A DNA stretch of 64,000 nucleotides from Parascedosporium putredinis (Eukaryota; Ascomycota; Sordariomycetes; Microascales; Microascaceae), in assembly GCA_949357655.1 (NCBI GenBank), contig CASHTG010000016.1, forward strand, positions 682,001 to 746,000. The letters are read 5' to 3'. The translations under genes were made by a program, and so were the position numbers. This document shows positions 36,688 through 47,682 of this stretch, piece by piece (the stretch's first letter is position 1; every line of letters begins with the position of its first letter). The notes under the pieces are model-generated. The model was given only the letters and a program-made list of their open reading frames with translations, searched no databases and was not told the origin of the DNA.

Positions 36688-39600
36688 CGTCGAAAAGGAA
36701 TGAGGGTGTCACGTTATGGCGAGGTGTGGTGAGCTATTTCGTCCGCCCAGGACACGCCGTCTCTCACGTTTGCCAAAGCCAGGCGATTCCCGCCGCTGTT
36801 GGTCAGAGTTTGGATTTTTCAAATCGCAGTCGAACGAAATCAACACCCAAGTTTTTTTGTACGCTGGTCTACACTGAACCAAAGCCGACTATCGGAGTAA
36901 AGGAGCGACTCAAGGGTAAATCTCGAGTGGGAGGCTGGGGTTGAAATGATCGATTATTGGGCAACTAGTTCGAAGTTATCGTCGAGGCTGAATTGTTCGA
37001 GGGTTTGCCGTGTTCGAAGAAGAGAATGAACGGAAGCCTGAAAGATGATGGAAAGGAAAACTCGTGTGAAAAGGACTGAGTCAGGTGGTTTGGTGGACAC
37101 GGTTGGAGAGAAAAAGAGAGGGCCTCGTAAGGTTTGTGACGGGCGGGAGAAGCGAATTAGGATGGTGGTGGATGTGGGCGGTGGGAGAATGGTGGTAGTT
37201 GGTGGTTAATCGTTGGTGGTGGCGGGTGGAAAAAGGAAGAAAAAGACGGTCAAGGGTCTTGGGTCCTTGGAAGGACCGGGGTGTGTGAGAGGGAGGATGA
37301 AGAAATGGACGACGAGAAAGGAGGAAAGGGAAAAAAAAAAGAGAAGACAAAGAAATAGGGAAAAAGGAAAATGAGGCCGGCGCTCCGCTGAATCCGTGAG
37401 GATTCCCAGTTGACGACGAGGAGCAGCCAGAACTCTTTCCCCGACTGAATTCAAGTTGGAATTGAAGAGAAGGAGGGAAATACGGATGCCTTCGGTGTCG
37501 ACGGGGAAATTGAACAGAACATAGGCTGGTCGTCGAAATTGCGTACGTTCTTTTCCCCCTTTAGCTAGCGACTCCCAAGAAGTTCCTCAGCTATATTCCT
37601 ACGAGAGATTGATACTTTGTGCAAGGGAACTGAAGGGCACCAAAGGAGACGAATAATAGTGGAGACAACCAGAGAAGCAAGACGGGGAGGTACAAGTACT
37701 TTGCCTCGCTTGACGGCATGGATGGATGTACTCCACCAAAGAGGGCCCAGTGCCCAGCTTGCCCCAGCAAAAGATGGCGGGTGTGGTTTTTGTCACGCAG
37801 TGTACTTGGTACTACTCTTCTCTTGCCTCGTTGCCTTCTTTTCCTGGGCTGGGCAACAGGGGGTACACCTGCCTGCGCTATCCGTTTAAGTGGTCACAGG
37901 AGCACGCCAAGTCGGCTTGCCTGTCGTGCTAAATTGAGGGCCAAGGGTCACGATCGACCAAAAGTTTCTCCGGGTCCGTTCCAAACAATATTAATGAGTG
38001 CCTGCTTGTAGCGAGACCATGGCAGGCAAGGCAGGCAAGGCAGGCCAGTGGCAGGGCAAAAGAACGCCAGCTGACACGGTCACTGGTCACGGCACGGTCG
38101 ACGAACTTACCTCGAGTCAAGGTTCGCGATTTCGGGAGTCGATGCAATTGTCTCCGTCCGAGTCTCGCCGTTCGAGGTATCCTTGTATGAGCATGCGGCG
38201 GGCCTGCTATCTGCACGCGGAAACGGAAAGGACGAGCCCAGTTAAGAAAGCAGGCCTGCTTTTCAACCTCCCCAAGATAATCAATCCAAAATCAGAGAGA
38301 TCGTCAAGCTCCTTTTTTCTATGAGCACGATCTACGAGTAATATCATGAGAAGGAGAGGTAGGCAAGGAGGAAACGGGGTCGGGGCCAGAATCGCCGTGA
38401 CCCGCAACGCGCGCCCCTTTGAAAGTTTGAGGTACTTTTCCAGCACAAAAGTTTTGTGGGCCCATCAATTTTCGCTTAAAATACGGGATTACTTACCAGC
38501 AAATGGAGGGGCATGTCTAACCCACTTGCGAGTTAGCGAAGCTTGCGGCGAGGGGTCGTTTTCCAGTACCTAAAAGGTCACCAACGAACGAACGGTGGCA
38601 TCCCAAGAGGGACGACGATTATGTGGCCATTCATTGTACGTTGGTGCGCAGCGCGTGCCGAAGACGTCAGAGACAGCTTCGAAGGCGGAGCACAGCGAGA
38701 AAGGTACGGTACACACGACAGACCGACATGGCAGAAAGAACCTTGAGGACCTCGCAACACAAGCGTCAGGCCAGCGACAGAGACTGAACTTGCTTGTACC
38801 CGGCCGATTATCGACGACCAAGTCTCTCACACTTGAGCGCTATTCACTACTAGCGCTGGCTAGCTTAATACTTCCAGGCGGGATCCGTCCCTTGGAGAGA
38901 TGCAGAACCCGACTCGCCATGGCCAGGAAGCTACTACTAGTCTCAGACAGTTCGACGTTCCTCGCAGCAGGGCACACGCCCCCGCGGAAGAGGGGGCTTT
39001 TTCTTTTCTCCTTATTTTCTTTTAGAGTTATCGAACTATTACGACCTCTTTTTTTTTTTTTTTTCCACTTGCTTTCAGTTCCATCCCCCTCCCCGCTTTT
39101 CGTCACCGTCAAAGAAGACAGTGTGTTTCTTCACATACTATAGCTTGAAGGCGTGAGGAGAATCAACGGCCGGAAGGTGGGCTCATCCGGTCAGTCAAGA
39201 ATGACAAACGTCGGATGGGAGGAGCACTCTTTCCTCTCGCTCACGTCTCTTCCGACTCTCGGTGTGCAGTGGGATCAATTTGTTGAGGACAATGCAGTCA
39301 CAAAATGTGAATGGTGAATGCTGCGCATGTAGTGTAGAAATGTACCCCCTCGCGGGCAGGTTGGTGTGCAGGATACCACCTGCGCATGGCAAGCAGCCCG
39401 AAGTGGTGTACAAAGTACTGTGAAGAGTACACGTACACGATTGCGAAGTGTCAACATCCATTGACAACCAGCCAGGTCCGTCGACAAACGACGCTTTTGG
39501 AGAGAGGGAGAGAATTGAGGGAGGGGAACCGAGAGGGTACCAATTGTCACCTGCTGCCCATGGTTCAACTTGCCTCGCGTGTTTGGCCAACCCCGCCTCC

Positions 39601-41399
39601 AATCCACCTCAACTCACCCACCTACCTGCCCGCGACAATTGATCCATCTCACCTCGGTTTCCCAATCGGTGACAGGCTCAGACACCCTATTTCGGTGGTT
39701 AGCAATTTGATGGCTGGCAGGAAAAACCTTATCCAGGGGTCTTGTCTTTTGTATGCCACTGTGCTAGTCGAACGAATGATGGTGAAGCGAGTGATGGACC
39801 TGACCTGGCTCGCTGGGCCATCCATTCCGACATTTCGCTGTTCGTGTCCGTGCGCCAAATACAAGTACACCACAGAGTAACGGTGCCTAGAAATGGAAGC
39901 CCATGGAAATCGCCGAACAAACCAAGCCTTCACAGCTCAGCACACTCGAGCTTTCGGTCCAATTGTGCAACCCCGAGCAAGTGGGCTCCTCTACATCACA
40001 CAATCACACAAACACAAAGCCCCAATTGATCATTCCGCCACACCGCATGGTCGAGGGACAAGAAGGGCAGCCATGAAGCGAGGCAAGGGCTCGGCGACGA
40101 TACCCACATTAATAACACGACCACTCACACGCTCCCTCGACAACTCGCTATTTCCAAGTGGTTACTCCAGAAGAGGAAAAAAAAACACAAGGCTGGGAGG
40201 GGGTCCATTACGATTAAACTAGCGATACGCTACACTCACGCTACCAAGATACCCCATATCTTTTGGAGAGCCCCTCTCGACCCCAATCACAATCAGTGAC
40301 TAGAGACCACTTGAGATAGGGTGGTGATGCAACATCTCAGTCAATTGGCTTGGGGCGCGGGTCGTTTGCTTGCGCCGTCTCAAGTCCTGCGGAACTAGTG
40401 CACAGGCATCTCCAGGCCTGAGCCTCACTCTCCATCGAGCAGGTATTATTCAAAGCCTTTTTGGGTTTCTCTCTTTGCCATACCTTTGCTTTTTCACCTT
40501 GCATGATTTTCCTTCCCTTGGCTCCCTGGCGCTAGTCACGGGATGGGGCAGCAAGATGGGAGCGATATGGATCTCGCCACTGGAGAGGGAAGGTGATTCG
40601 TATCGCTCGCCCCATCCACGCATCAACGGTGCTCGTGCACGCGCAAGCTCGGGAGGCTGGCCTTTGCGATTGCTGCCACGCCGGTTGCCCCTTCAAAGTG
40701 GATCTCGCCTCCTCCACGAAACTTTTGAAGGGTTTGAGGGCTTTGTTTCTGAATCTGTCTTGGCACATTGCGACTGCCCCTCCTTCGTAAAGGACATGAT
40801 CATATCAAAAACCCCCATGCAGCGTCGCGGATGCAAACAAAGACTTGTCTAGCGAGACCTTAACGACGGTCAACAGATGATACCGAGCCCGCTAGGGTTC
40901 AGCGAGCTCTCGCCCTCCCCCTCCCGCCCCCCATGAACTGAGGCCAACCTCGAAACAACAGGATCGATCCAGAACCTGCCACCCTTCTCATCTGAGTAAA
41001 CCCGGGCCACAGCTAGGGTTTGGGCATCCTTGCCAAGAGTTGCCAAAAGGACTGCAGGAGATGGTTTACATTCCGTTCGAATATTCTCTTCAAGGGGGCT
41101 CCAACGATCGTCCCGTTCCTCGGTGTGCGTGCTAGTGATGTGGGGTTCCCAGGGTCACCGGAGTCATATCCCGGCTCCCCGTCGTCGTGGACCACTAGGT
41201 TTCCGCCTCAGCGGCATTTGATTCAGAGTTTGAGCGAGTTATTCTCTGCTTTTCACAGCCAGTCTCACTTTATTCGTACATGTAATCTCTCTAAAAAGAG
41301 GACCAGGGAATTTGCCCGCGATAACAACGGCACACTAGTGATCGACCGGGCGGCTGGTCTGAAGGGTGGGCAGCATCCATATCAGCTTAGTCGTAATTT

Positions 41400-42395
41400 G
41401 TGTCAGTCCGACGTGGGCAGCCGGCCTTCATTTATACGGGTGCTTCGAACGAAGCTCTCGGAGAATATATGAGCGCACATCACCGTGGGGGTTGCAGGCA
41501 TCGAATGCTAATCTCCGTGGTCCCCGTGGCGAGCGAGTGGTCTCTCGTCATCAGAAAAAGAAAGAAAAAGTGTGGGCGAAAACAAAAGAGAACTGGATCC
41601 TCTGCCGATCAGCCACAACCTCACCTGGCACCCGCAAATATTCCAAGCTATTGCTGTCGTGGAGGGAGCCCAATCCATTGCCCACGGCAGGATGATGGGC
41701 TGGCTCGTGGCGCGGGTTCTCGGAAACAGAAAATGGCCCTTTTCATTTCGGGGTTTTGTTGTTTTTCGCTGCTTGCCGTTGATTTGTCTCGTCTTCAAAC
41801 TTGCCTTTCTTTATCCCATTCTCCAGCATTGGGCAGTAGTGCCGTCTGCGGTGGTCCCTTCATGACCTCCGAACACGTACACGTGTACCCGCATCTTGCA
41901 TCCCGGGGTATTATCAAGTTTATGTTGTCTCTCCGCACTAACTCGGTGGAGAAGCAATTCAAACTTGAGGCATGTTTTCCCTTGTCCTGCCGATCCCATC
42001 ACTGCCCCTCGACGCCCCCAGCACCAGCACCTGGCGCCGTCTCAACTCTAACGCTATTAGCGCTTTTGATATTTTTAGGACTAATGTGTCACGGCAAGGG
42101 TTTCCGTGCTTTTGCCTTGCATCTAGTTTTACCTCTCTCCCTCTCACGGATAGCCCGACAAACGTCGTTTGTCCCCCGCCCCTCATTGGGGCTGTCGAGC
42201 TTTGATGAAGTTGAAGCCCGAAATACAGAAAACAGCCGGCTTGGGGGCCGCTTTTCTTACTTACACCGCTCCTTCTCGCCCTTGCCCGCCCGTGCGGCAA
42301 GAGGTGCATCCCAATCGGGCAAAACATGCATGCAGTGTACCAGCACCTCAGGAGAGCTCCGACTGGCCTATCATGCAAGAACCCCCCCGGAGTGA
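41400..42395 (+). other. Unassigned stop-free frame of 331 codons
   Basis: The frame is open from a GTG at 41400; the first in-frame ATG is near 41469. The predicted protein is Cys/Ser/His-rich without a recognisable domain. Part of its length is C/T-rich, which lowers stop frequency. It may be chance, a decayed gene, or an exon broken by the indels seen elsewhere. I do not assert a product. Confidence 0.15.
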
Positions 42396-44165
42396 GACGC
42401 TCGCCGAGGCAAAGAGTGAGTGAGCAGAAGAACATTGAAAGGTACCTGAAAATGCAAAGGCGCACCTAGCAGAGAGAGGAAGAAGAAAACCCCCATTTTC
42501 GGCGAGTAGCGAAAATAGCAAGCAAGGAAGAAATGGGCCAATTCCTCGAGGCGAGGAACAGACGCAATGAGCGTTGTGTTCCATGCGCGAAACGACAAAA
42601 CACATGCTCATGTTCTTTCAATCCTTTTCCTTTTCACAAGCAGAACCCTATCGCCGGTCCCCAGCCCCGCGTGTCTCCGCTCCCCCTCCCTACCCTCGCC
42701 CTAGAGATGATACGGTCGTGTCCGGGCTTCAAGCTATTAATACTTATCGCCAGCTCTTGTTCATGATCCCAAGCGCCCCATGCCGCGTGGGCCCTACATA
42801 CCCGTCCCCTTCCGCCCTCTCCCCCTTCCGTCGTCCCCCTCTCTTAACATCCAAGAAGGCTCCCTTTCTCTCCCAAGTTCTTCGTGATACCCATTGTGCC
42901 TTTGCCACCTTGCCCCACCGGGGGTTGTCGGGCGTGCTGTGGCCCTCCAGGGGAGCTCTCGGCCGCACCTTGGCCCGGTCCCCCGATCATTCAATCAGGA
43001 AGATGACACGCCTATCGACGTTTCCGGGCAATCGGTTTTTGTCATGTCTCTACTAGTCAAAGAAAACCACCCATCTGTCTTTAGTTCTTTTTCCTCCCCT
43101 CTGATAACTTTGATCGTCACTGTTTCTATCAGTCCCTAGCACCTAGGAACTAGGAAGTCGTGGGGCCTAGCTTTGTTTTGTTTGCCAAAGGGCTGGCTGG
43201 CTTGGCTGTCCCGTCTTCCAGGGAACCACTCATAGCCGGATGTGAGACCGCCCAGCCCAGCCAGGCACTAGTGATAAAATAAAGTCTCGCAAAGATCCTC
43301 GAAACGTATCATTTTTCGAACTTGAGAAGCGCCTAGATGGATTTCGGATCGACTTGGCCATGAATTTTCTTTTCTCTCTATTGTTTTATTTTTTTTTCAT
43401 CCTCCCCTCTCACCCCTCCCCGTTTTCTGGGAGTTTCCGATCCGTCGAGCTTCCCTTCCGCCTCTTCCCGAACCTCGCAACCGTCTCCACGGCCGTCCTT
43501 CGGAAAGATTCAAGGTGGACGGCATGCCGGGTGCCTCGGCATCAGGTTATGCAAAGACCCGGCCCTTCCACCATCATAATCCGGCCTCGCCCCACCACCA
43601 CCACCACCACTACTACTCCTACTCATTATCTCCCATCTACTTTTCTTCCCCTCCCACACCCTTATCTCGGCTCGAGAGCACATACGCGCGCCGGATGAAC
43701 GAGGTCGTATCACTGTGCTCGTCTCAGCGCCGAGAGATCACATGTGTGCCCACGACGGCGCTTTTTGCTTCTTCTTTCTTTTTTTTTCCCTATTGTCCTT
43801 TGCCGCTATAGATCATAATGTCGCGTAATATATCGAGTCTCACGCCCGGAAAATGACCCTAGCCGCAACCTTTGTCTCCTCGCCTCCAAGCGAAATTAAC
43901 AAGGCAGTCCAGAGGATATAGAATTGCGCACAGCCTTGTCTTGCCGAGTGACACCACTTGCCATTTCGAGGTGGACCAAGTTCTGCTACACTTGGCCGTC
44001 ACCCTTCCATCCGGATGTTCCTAGATGGGATGAAGAAAGGCGTGAGATGCGACATCAAGACTCTGCCTCATTTCTTCGCACCGGTTCCAACTGACATCTT
44101 CTTGTTTTTTTCCTTCTTCCTTTTCCTTTTTCCCTCTCCCCTCACTCTGCTATCCTAGTCACGCT

Positions 44166-44187
44166 TATTTTTATTTTTATTTTTATT
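44166..44187. repeat. (TTTTTA)n microsatellite
   Basis: About three and a half hexamer units in non-coding sequence. Confidence 0.85.
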
Positions 44188-45465
44188 GTTCAAAGACGGC
44201 CGACGGCGGCCTACAGCGGCCCAGGCCTAACTAGTTTCATGATTATCTAGACAAAAACCCACCCCCACGGAACTGAGTCGTCGTTCCTCACCTCACCTTG
44301 CCACCCCTGCCACAAATCATCCCATGCCGCTGATGCCCGTGGCCTCTCTCTTCTCTCTTGTTATGATTCACCGGGCGGCCACGCGTCTAGACCGACATGG
44401 CTCTAGTTTTACCTGCCACACCCCCTCCCCCATGACTCTTGCCGGTGCCGACCTAGTCTCGTCTTCTTTGCCGCCGCGCTTCCGATTCTCCGGGTGGACG
44501 GCAAATTCAGAGGAACCTGGCAAGTTGCAACTTGCGAGGAATTTTGATTTGAGCCGATGTCTCAGTTGCGCTTCCCTCCATAGGTGGGGAAGGGGTTTCT
44601 AGGGGACCTTCCTCCAAACGTAAGCTCGTCATCTCCTCTTCTCCTCTGCGCTCTACGGGAGGGAGGACAGAAACGGTGAACAAAGAGATGGGATATAAAA
44701 AGATAATATCATTGATTAGCAAGCCCACGCACGCGGTCGGATACCTCTCACACTTGGATTCTGCCAGGACGTTCTCCTCAGCCTCTAATCTCTAGCAGAA
44801 ATGCGCATGGGCTAGCAATGCGGGCGCAGTAAAAGTCGTCAAGGTTTCCCTCAACTCCACCTAACTGTCCCCCTTCCAGAACAAGTTTGATTTTGACGTG
44901 AGACAAGCCGCTTCTCGGCCCCTAAAAAGGATGGCGGGAAAAGGGACGGAAACAAAGCTCCCTGATAAAGAAAGGGTCCTCGAAGCGGCTAGAGAAAGCA
45001 AATAAACTCATCGTTCCTAAACCTTTGTCTTGTATCAGGCTCCCCAAGGATGGTGGGGGCGTCTACCGATACTTCTGCTTCGCTCCCACGTTATGCCAAG
45101 AGGCTTTGACCTTTTTTCTTCGTTTTTCTTTCAAGCTGGTTGGGCAATCCCGTTCCAGCCTCGCGAGGTCTCGTCGCCATTCACGTCTCAATCTCCGTCG
45201 TTTCTCCCGGGCTCATACCCCTGCTTGTTCCCTTGTTTCCCCGTTCGTCATCTCCTTCGACCCAGCTTCGCGAGTTGATATAGAGTTAATCATGGGGTTG
45301 GGCTTGCCACTTTGTGAAATGTGATCGGTGACGATGAGTGGTTCGCGTTTCCCATTTCCCCTTGCTATCCTTGATTCCATGATTTCGCTTGCTGAGACGG
45401 CATCTCGAAGACCCAGAGTGTCTGCGACTTGGTAAATATCGTGATCATAAGCACCCTTGTCTAAC

Positions 45466-45749
45466 AACCAGCCACCTCAACATGGAGGAGGAAAAGGGCA
45501 CCCGGTCCGTTCAAACGCCTGGCGTTGAAAGAGGTACGGCATCAAGAGGACTTCTCCGAGGGTGCCAATCATCGTTCTATCGTATTTTACAGTCCAATGC
45601 ACGCTCCAGCGAGCACTCTTACCATTCTAGCCCGGACTCGTCCACTTCGGCCTGTCGCGGCCCCCGACGCCACTGTATGGGAACTAACCGGCAAGATCCC
45701 CGTCGTGGCTATCCCACCGGGTTCTGCTGGTCTTTGGCAGTTGACCTGA
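45466..45749 (+). other. Unassigned stop-free frame, possible exon
   Basis: The frame is open from just after a TAA at about 45463 to the TGA ending at 45749. It lacks an early ATG but follows CTAACAACCAG, which resembles a branch site plus 3' splice site. The predicted end reads ATVWELTGKIPVVAIPPGSA, more protein-like than its surroundings. No upstream exon or family could be recognised. Confidence 0.2.
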
Positions 45750-46293
45750 CTGTAATAATTGCATGCTGACGTGGGACGAGTAATGATTTGAGGCTGGCGG
45801 CCGCCCCGTGAGAAAGATTGAAAGGAGAGCAAGGTAGGCGCCATTGCACCACTAGAGGGTATGCCATAGAAGTATAAGCAACTGAGGATAAAAAGGACAA
45901 TGTTGCGAGATAGGGACAGAAAAGGGACGTACACACACATGCGCGCACACACACACTTGGCCCAAAAAAAAAAAAAAGAAGGAGGGTGAGGGAGAGAGAG
46001 AGTAGGCTAGAACGAATAAAAAAAAAAAAAGTCCAACACTCGCATCGCTTGCGGTATCTCTGTAACTAAAACCAATGAACATGCCCACCCCGTGAACCCT
46101 GAAAGAAGAAATCCATCAAACCCAAATACTTGGTGCTGTTTACCGCAGCTACTCTTCTGTAATATCCCCTATATGCCGTGCTGGCTTTGTTACGTTTGAC
46201 CTGCCTTGGGCCCACCGTACATAGCGACGGCTGAACCGGCGACTAGGCTAGGCTATCGCCGAGAAAGGCACGGTTTGTGACCAGGTCTTTTCC

Positions 46294-47538
46294 TCACCAG
46301 AGAGCCTTCCTGGCCCCCGCAACGGCAAGTTGGTCCGCAGCCTGGTTCCCCGCGTCGTTGGCGTGGCCCTTGACCCATTTAAAGGTGGTCTTTCCTCCCG
46401 CCCTCGTCCGTTCCCGGACGCGTTGGCGAATGCCCTTGACAAGGTCTTGGTTCTTGACGTTTTCACCCTGGGCCGTCTTCCAGTCATTCTTCTCCCAGGA
46501 TGATGCCCAAACCGTGGCGCAGTTGATGCTATACTGGCTATCGGTGATGATTTGCACAGACTGGTGGGCATCAATGACTTGGAGGGCGCGGAGGATGGCC
46601 ATCAGCTCGGCGCGCTGGTTTGTTTGTGGCTCACCATGGAGGCGCTCCGAGATGTTGCTGTAAGGCTGGTCAGCAGATGACCCTTACAAGTCAAGGGCAG
46701 GAGCCCGTCAAGGCAAGGGAATGGACGACAAAGCAACGTGATTGTGGCGGGGGTATAGCGACGTTTGGGGAGGGGAGGGGATTTACGAACCGAGTGTCGC
46801 CAATTCCGAAAAAGACACCCACGCCAGCTGCGGCACCCACTCTTCCGTTCTTTAGACTTGAGCCGTCGGTGTAGACGTCCAGCACAGCCTTTCCCCCTTC
46901 TTCTTCTTGCCAGCGCCAGAGCTCTCCTCGACCTCGAGCCTGTCTCCATCGACATCCAGCTCGTCGTCCTCCTCGTCGGAGTCGTCCTCGTCACTGCTCT
47001 CGGCATCCGAAACCTTCTCCCCGAGCGCGGCGATGGCATCGGCGTCACCCCACTCCTTTATGAATTGGACGGCTTCCTCACGGGTAGGAAACTTCTTGTA
47101 CTTGGGCCCTTTTGGCCCTTGATCGCTTTGCTGGCTTGGTCCCAGTCGGTAAAAATTCCGGTGAAGGCGCCCTTTGCAACGGCATAGAACTTGGGGGTTC
47201 GGGTTCTCCGCTGGTGGACTTGATCTTCTTGCCAGCGACGAAGGCCTGAGCCTCTTCGAGGGAGAGAAAAGATTTGTCTAGGCGAGGAAAAGGTGTGTGT
47301 TAGTATGAGCGGGTTCAACGGCAGCCTTTTGGCAGAGCTGAGTGGTTGACCTACACGAAGCGCCCTTGAAGCCCGCCGTCTGCGCCTGGCACTCATCCCA
47401 TGTCCTGTAGACACCCGGCCTCATGCCAATACGCACAGCATAGAACTTGGGTACAGAGGGATCCGTCTTGCGCTTCTTAAACCCAGGAGCTTGAGCGCTC
47501 GACGAGACGAGGGGCCTCTTTCTAGTGTTGGAAGACAT
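46294..47538 (-). CDS. RNH1: Ribonuclease H1 with two hybrid-binding domains
   Basis: Endonuclease that cleaves the RNA strand of RNA-DNA hybrids and so removes R-loops and primers. Exons are 47538-47355, 47277-46791 and 46657-46294. The start at 47538 gives MSSNTRKRPLV and a basic cluster FKKRKTD that could be a nuclear signal. Two hybrid-binding (viroplasmin-type) domains follow: KFYAVRIGMRPGVYRTWDEC and KFYAVAKGAFTGIFTDWDQA. A strongly acidic linker of about 40 residues precedes the RNase H fold. Catalytic acids are visible in DVYTDGSSL, NQRAELMAI, ITDSQYSI and GNQAADQLA, the D-E-D-D set. Yeast Rnh1 also has two such N-terminal domains. Three one-base losses occur at 47193-47197, 47104-47109 and 46893-46897; with them restored the phases close and the protein is 345 residues. 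The second donor (GTTCGT) is unusual. An in-frame upstream ATG is listed separately. Confidence 0.92.
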
Positions 47539-47682
47539 GGCACTTAGTGGTGGTCGTGCGATTCTTGTCCCGTAGCTGGCTCCTACGCCTACTGCGCGTT
47601 GGCTTTGCGCTGACAGCACTCGCGTTGCAACTGACGTGTCGAAAATGATACTAGTGGCTCCTCTGTATGCAGCTTGGAGCAT
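47539..47682 (-). other. Possible mitochondrial N-terminal extension of RNase H1
   Basis: The RNH1 frame stays open upstream to an ATG at 47682-47680, adding 48 residues that begin MLQAAYRGATSIIFD. The extension has several Arg residues, one acidic residue and many Ala/Ser, as in mitochondrial presequences. Vertebrate RNASEH1 makes mitochondrial and nuclear forms from two in-frame AUGs, and this layout would allow the same. Whether the mRNA includes this ATG is unknown. Confidence 0.45.

Larger units (their letters stand above)
36688..46293. other. Long gene-free span upstream of SPT23 and downstream of RNH1
   Basis: About 9.6 kb with no recognised gene. The first kilobase should contain the SPT23 promoter; it is purine-rich on the plus strand at 37020-37380. 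Elsewhere it holds a GGCAGGCAA repeat near 38023-38048, a T run at 39049-39064, a TTTTTA repeat at 44166-44187 and two stop-free frames of uncertain meaning (41400-42395 and 45466-45749). There are two copies of the TACAAGTA octamer (37691, 39860). Confidence 0.5.

Noticed and set aside
46294..47538. RNase H domain as part of a retrotransposon
   Set aside because: It is preceded by two hybrid-binding domains and has introns and no reverse transcriptase or integrase, so it is cellular RNase H1.
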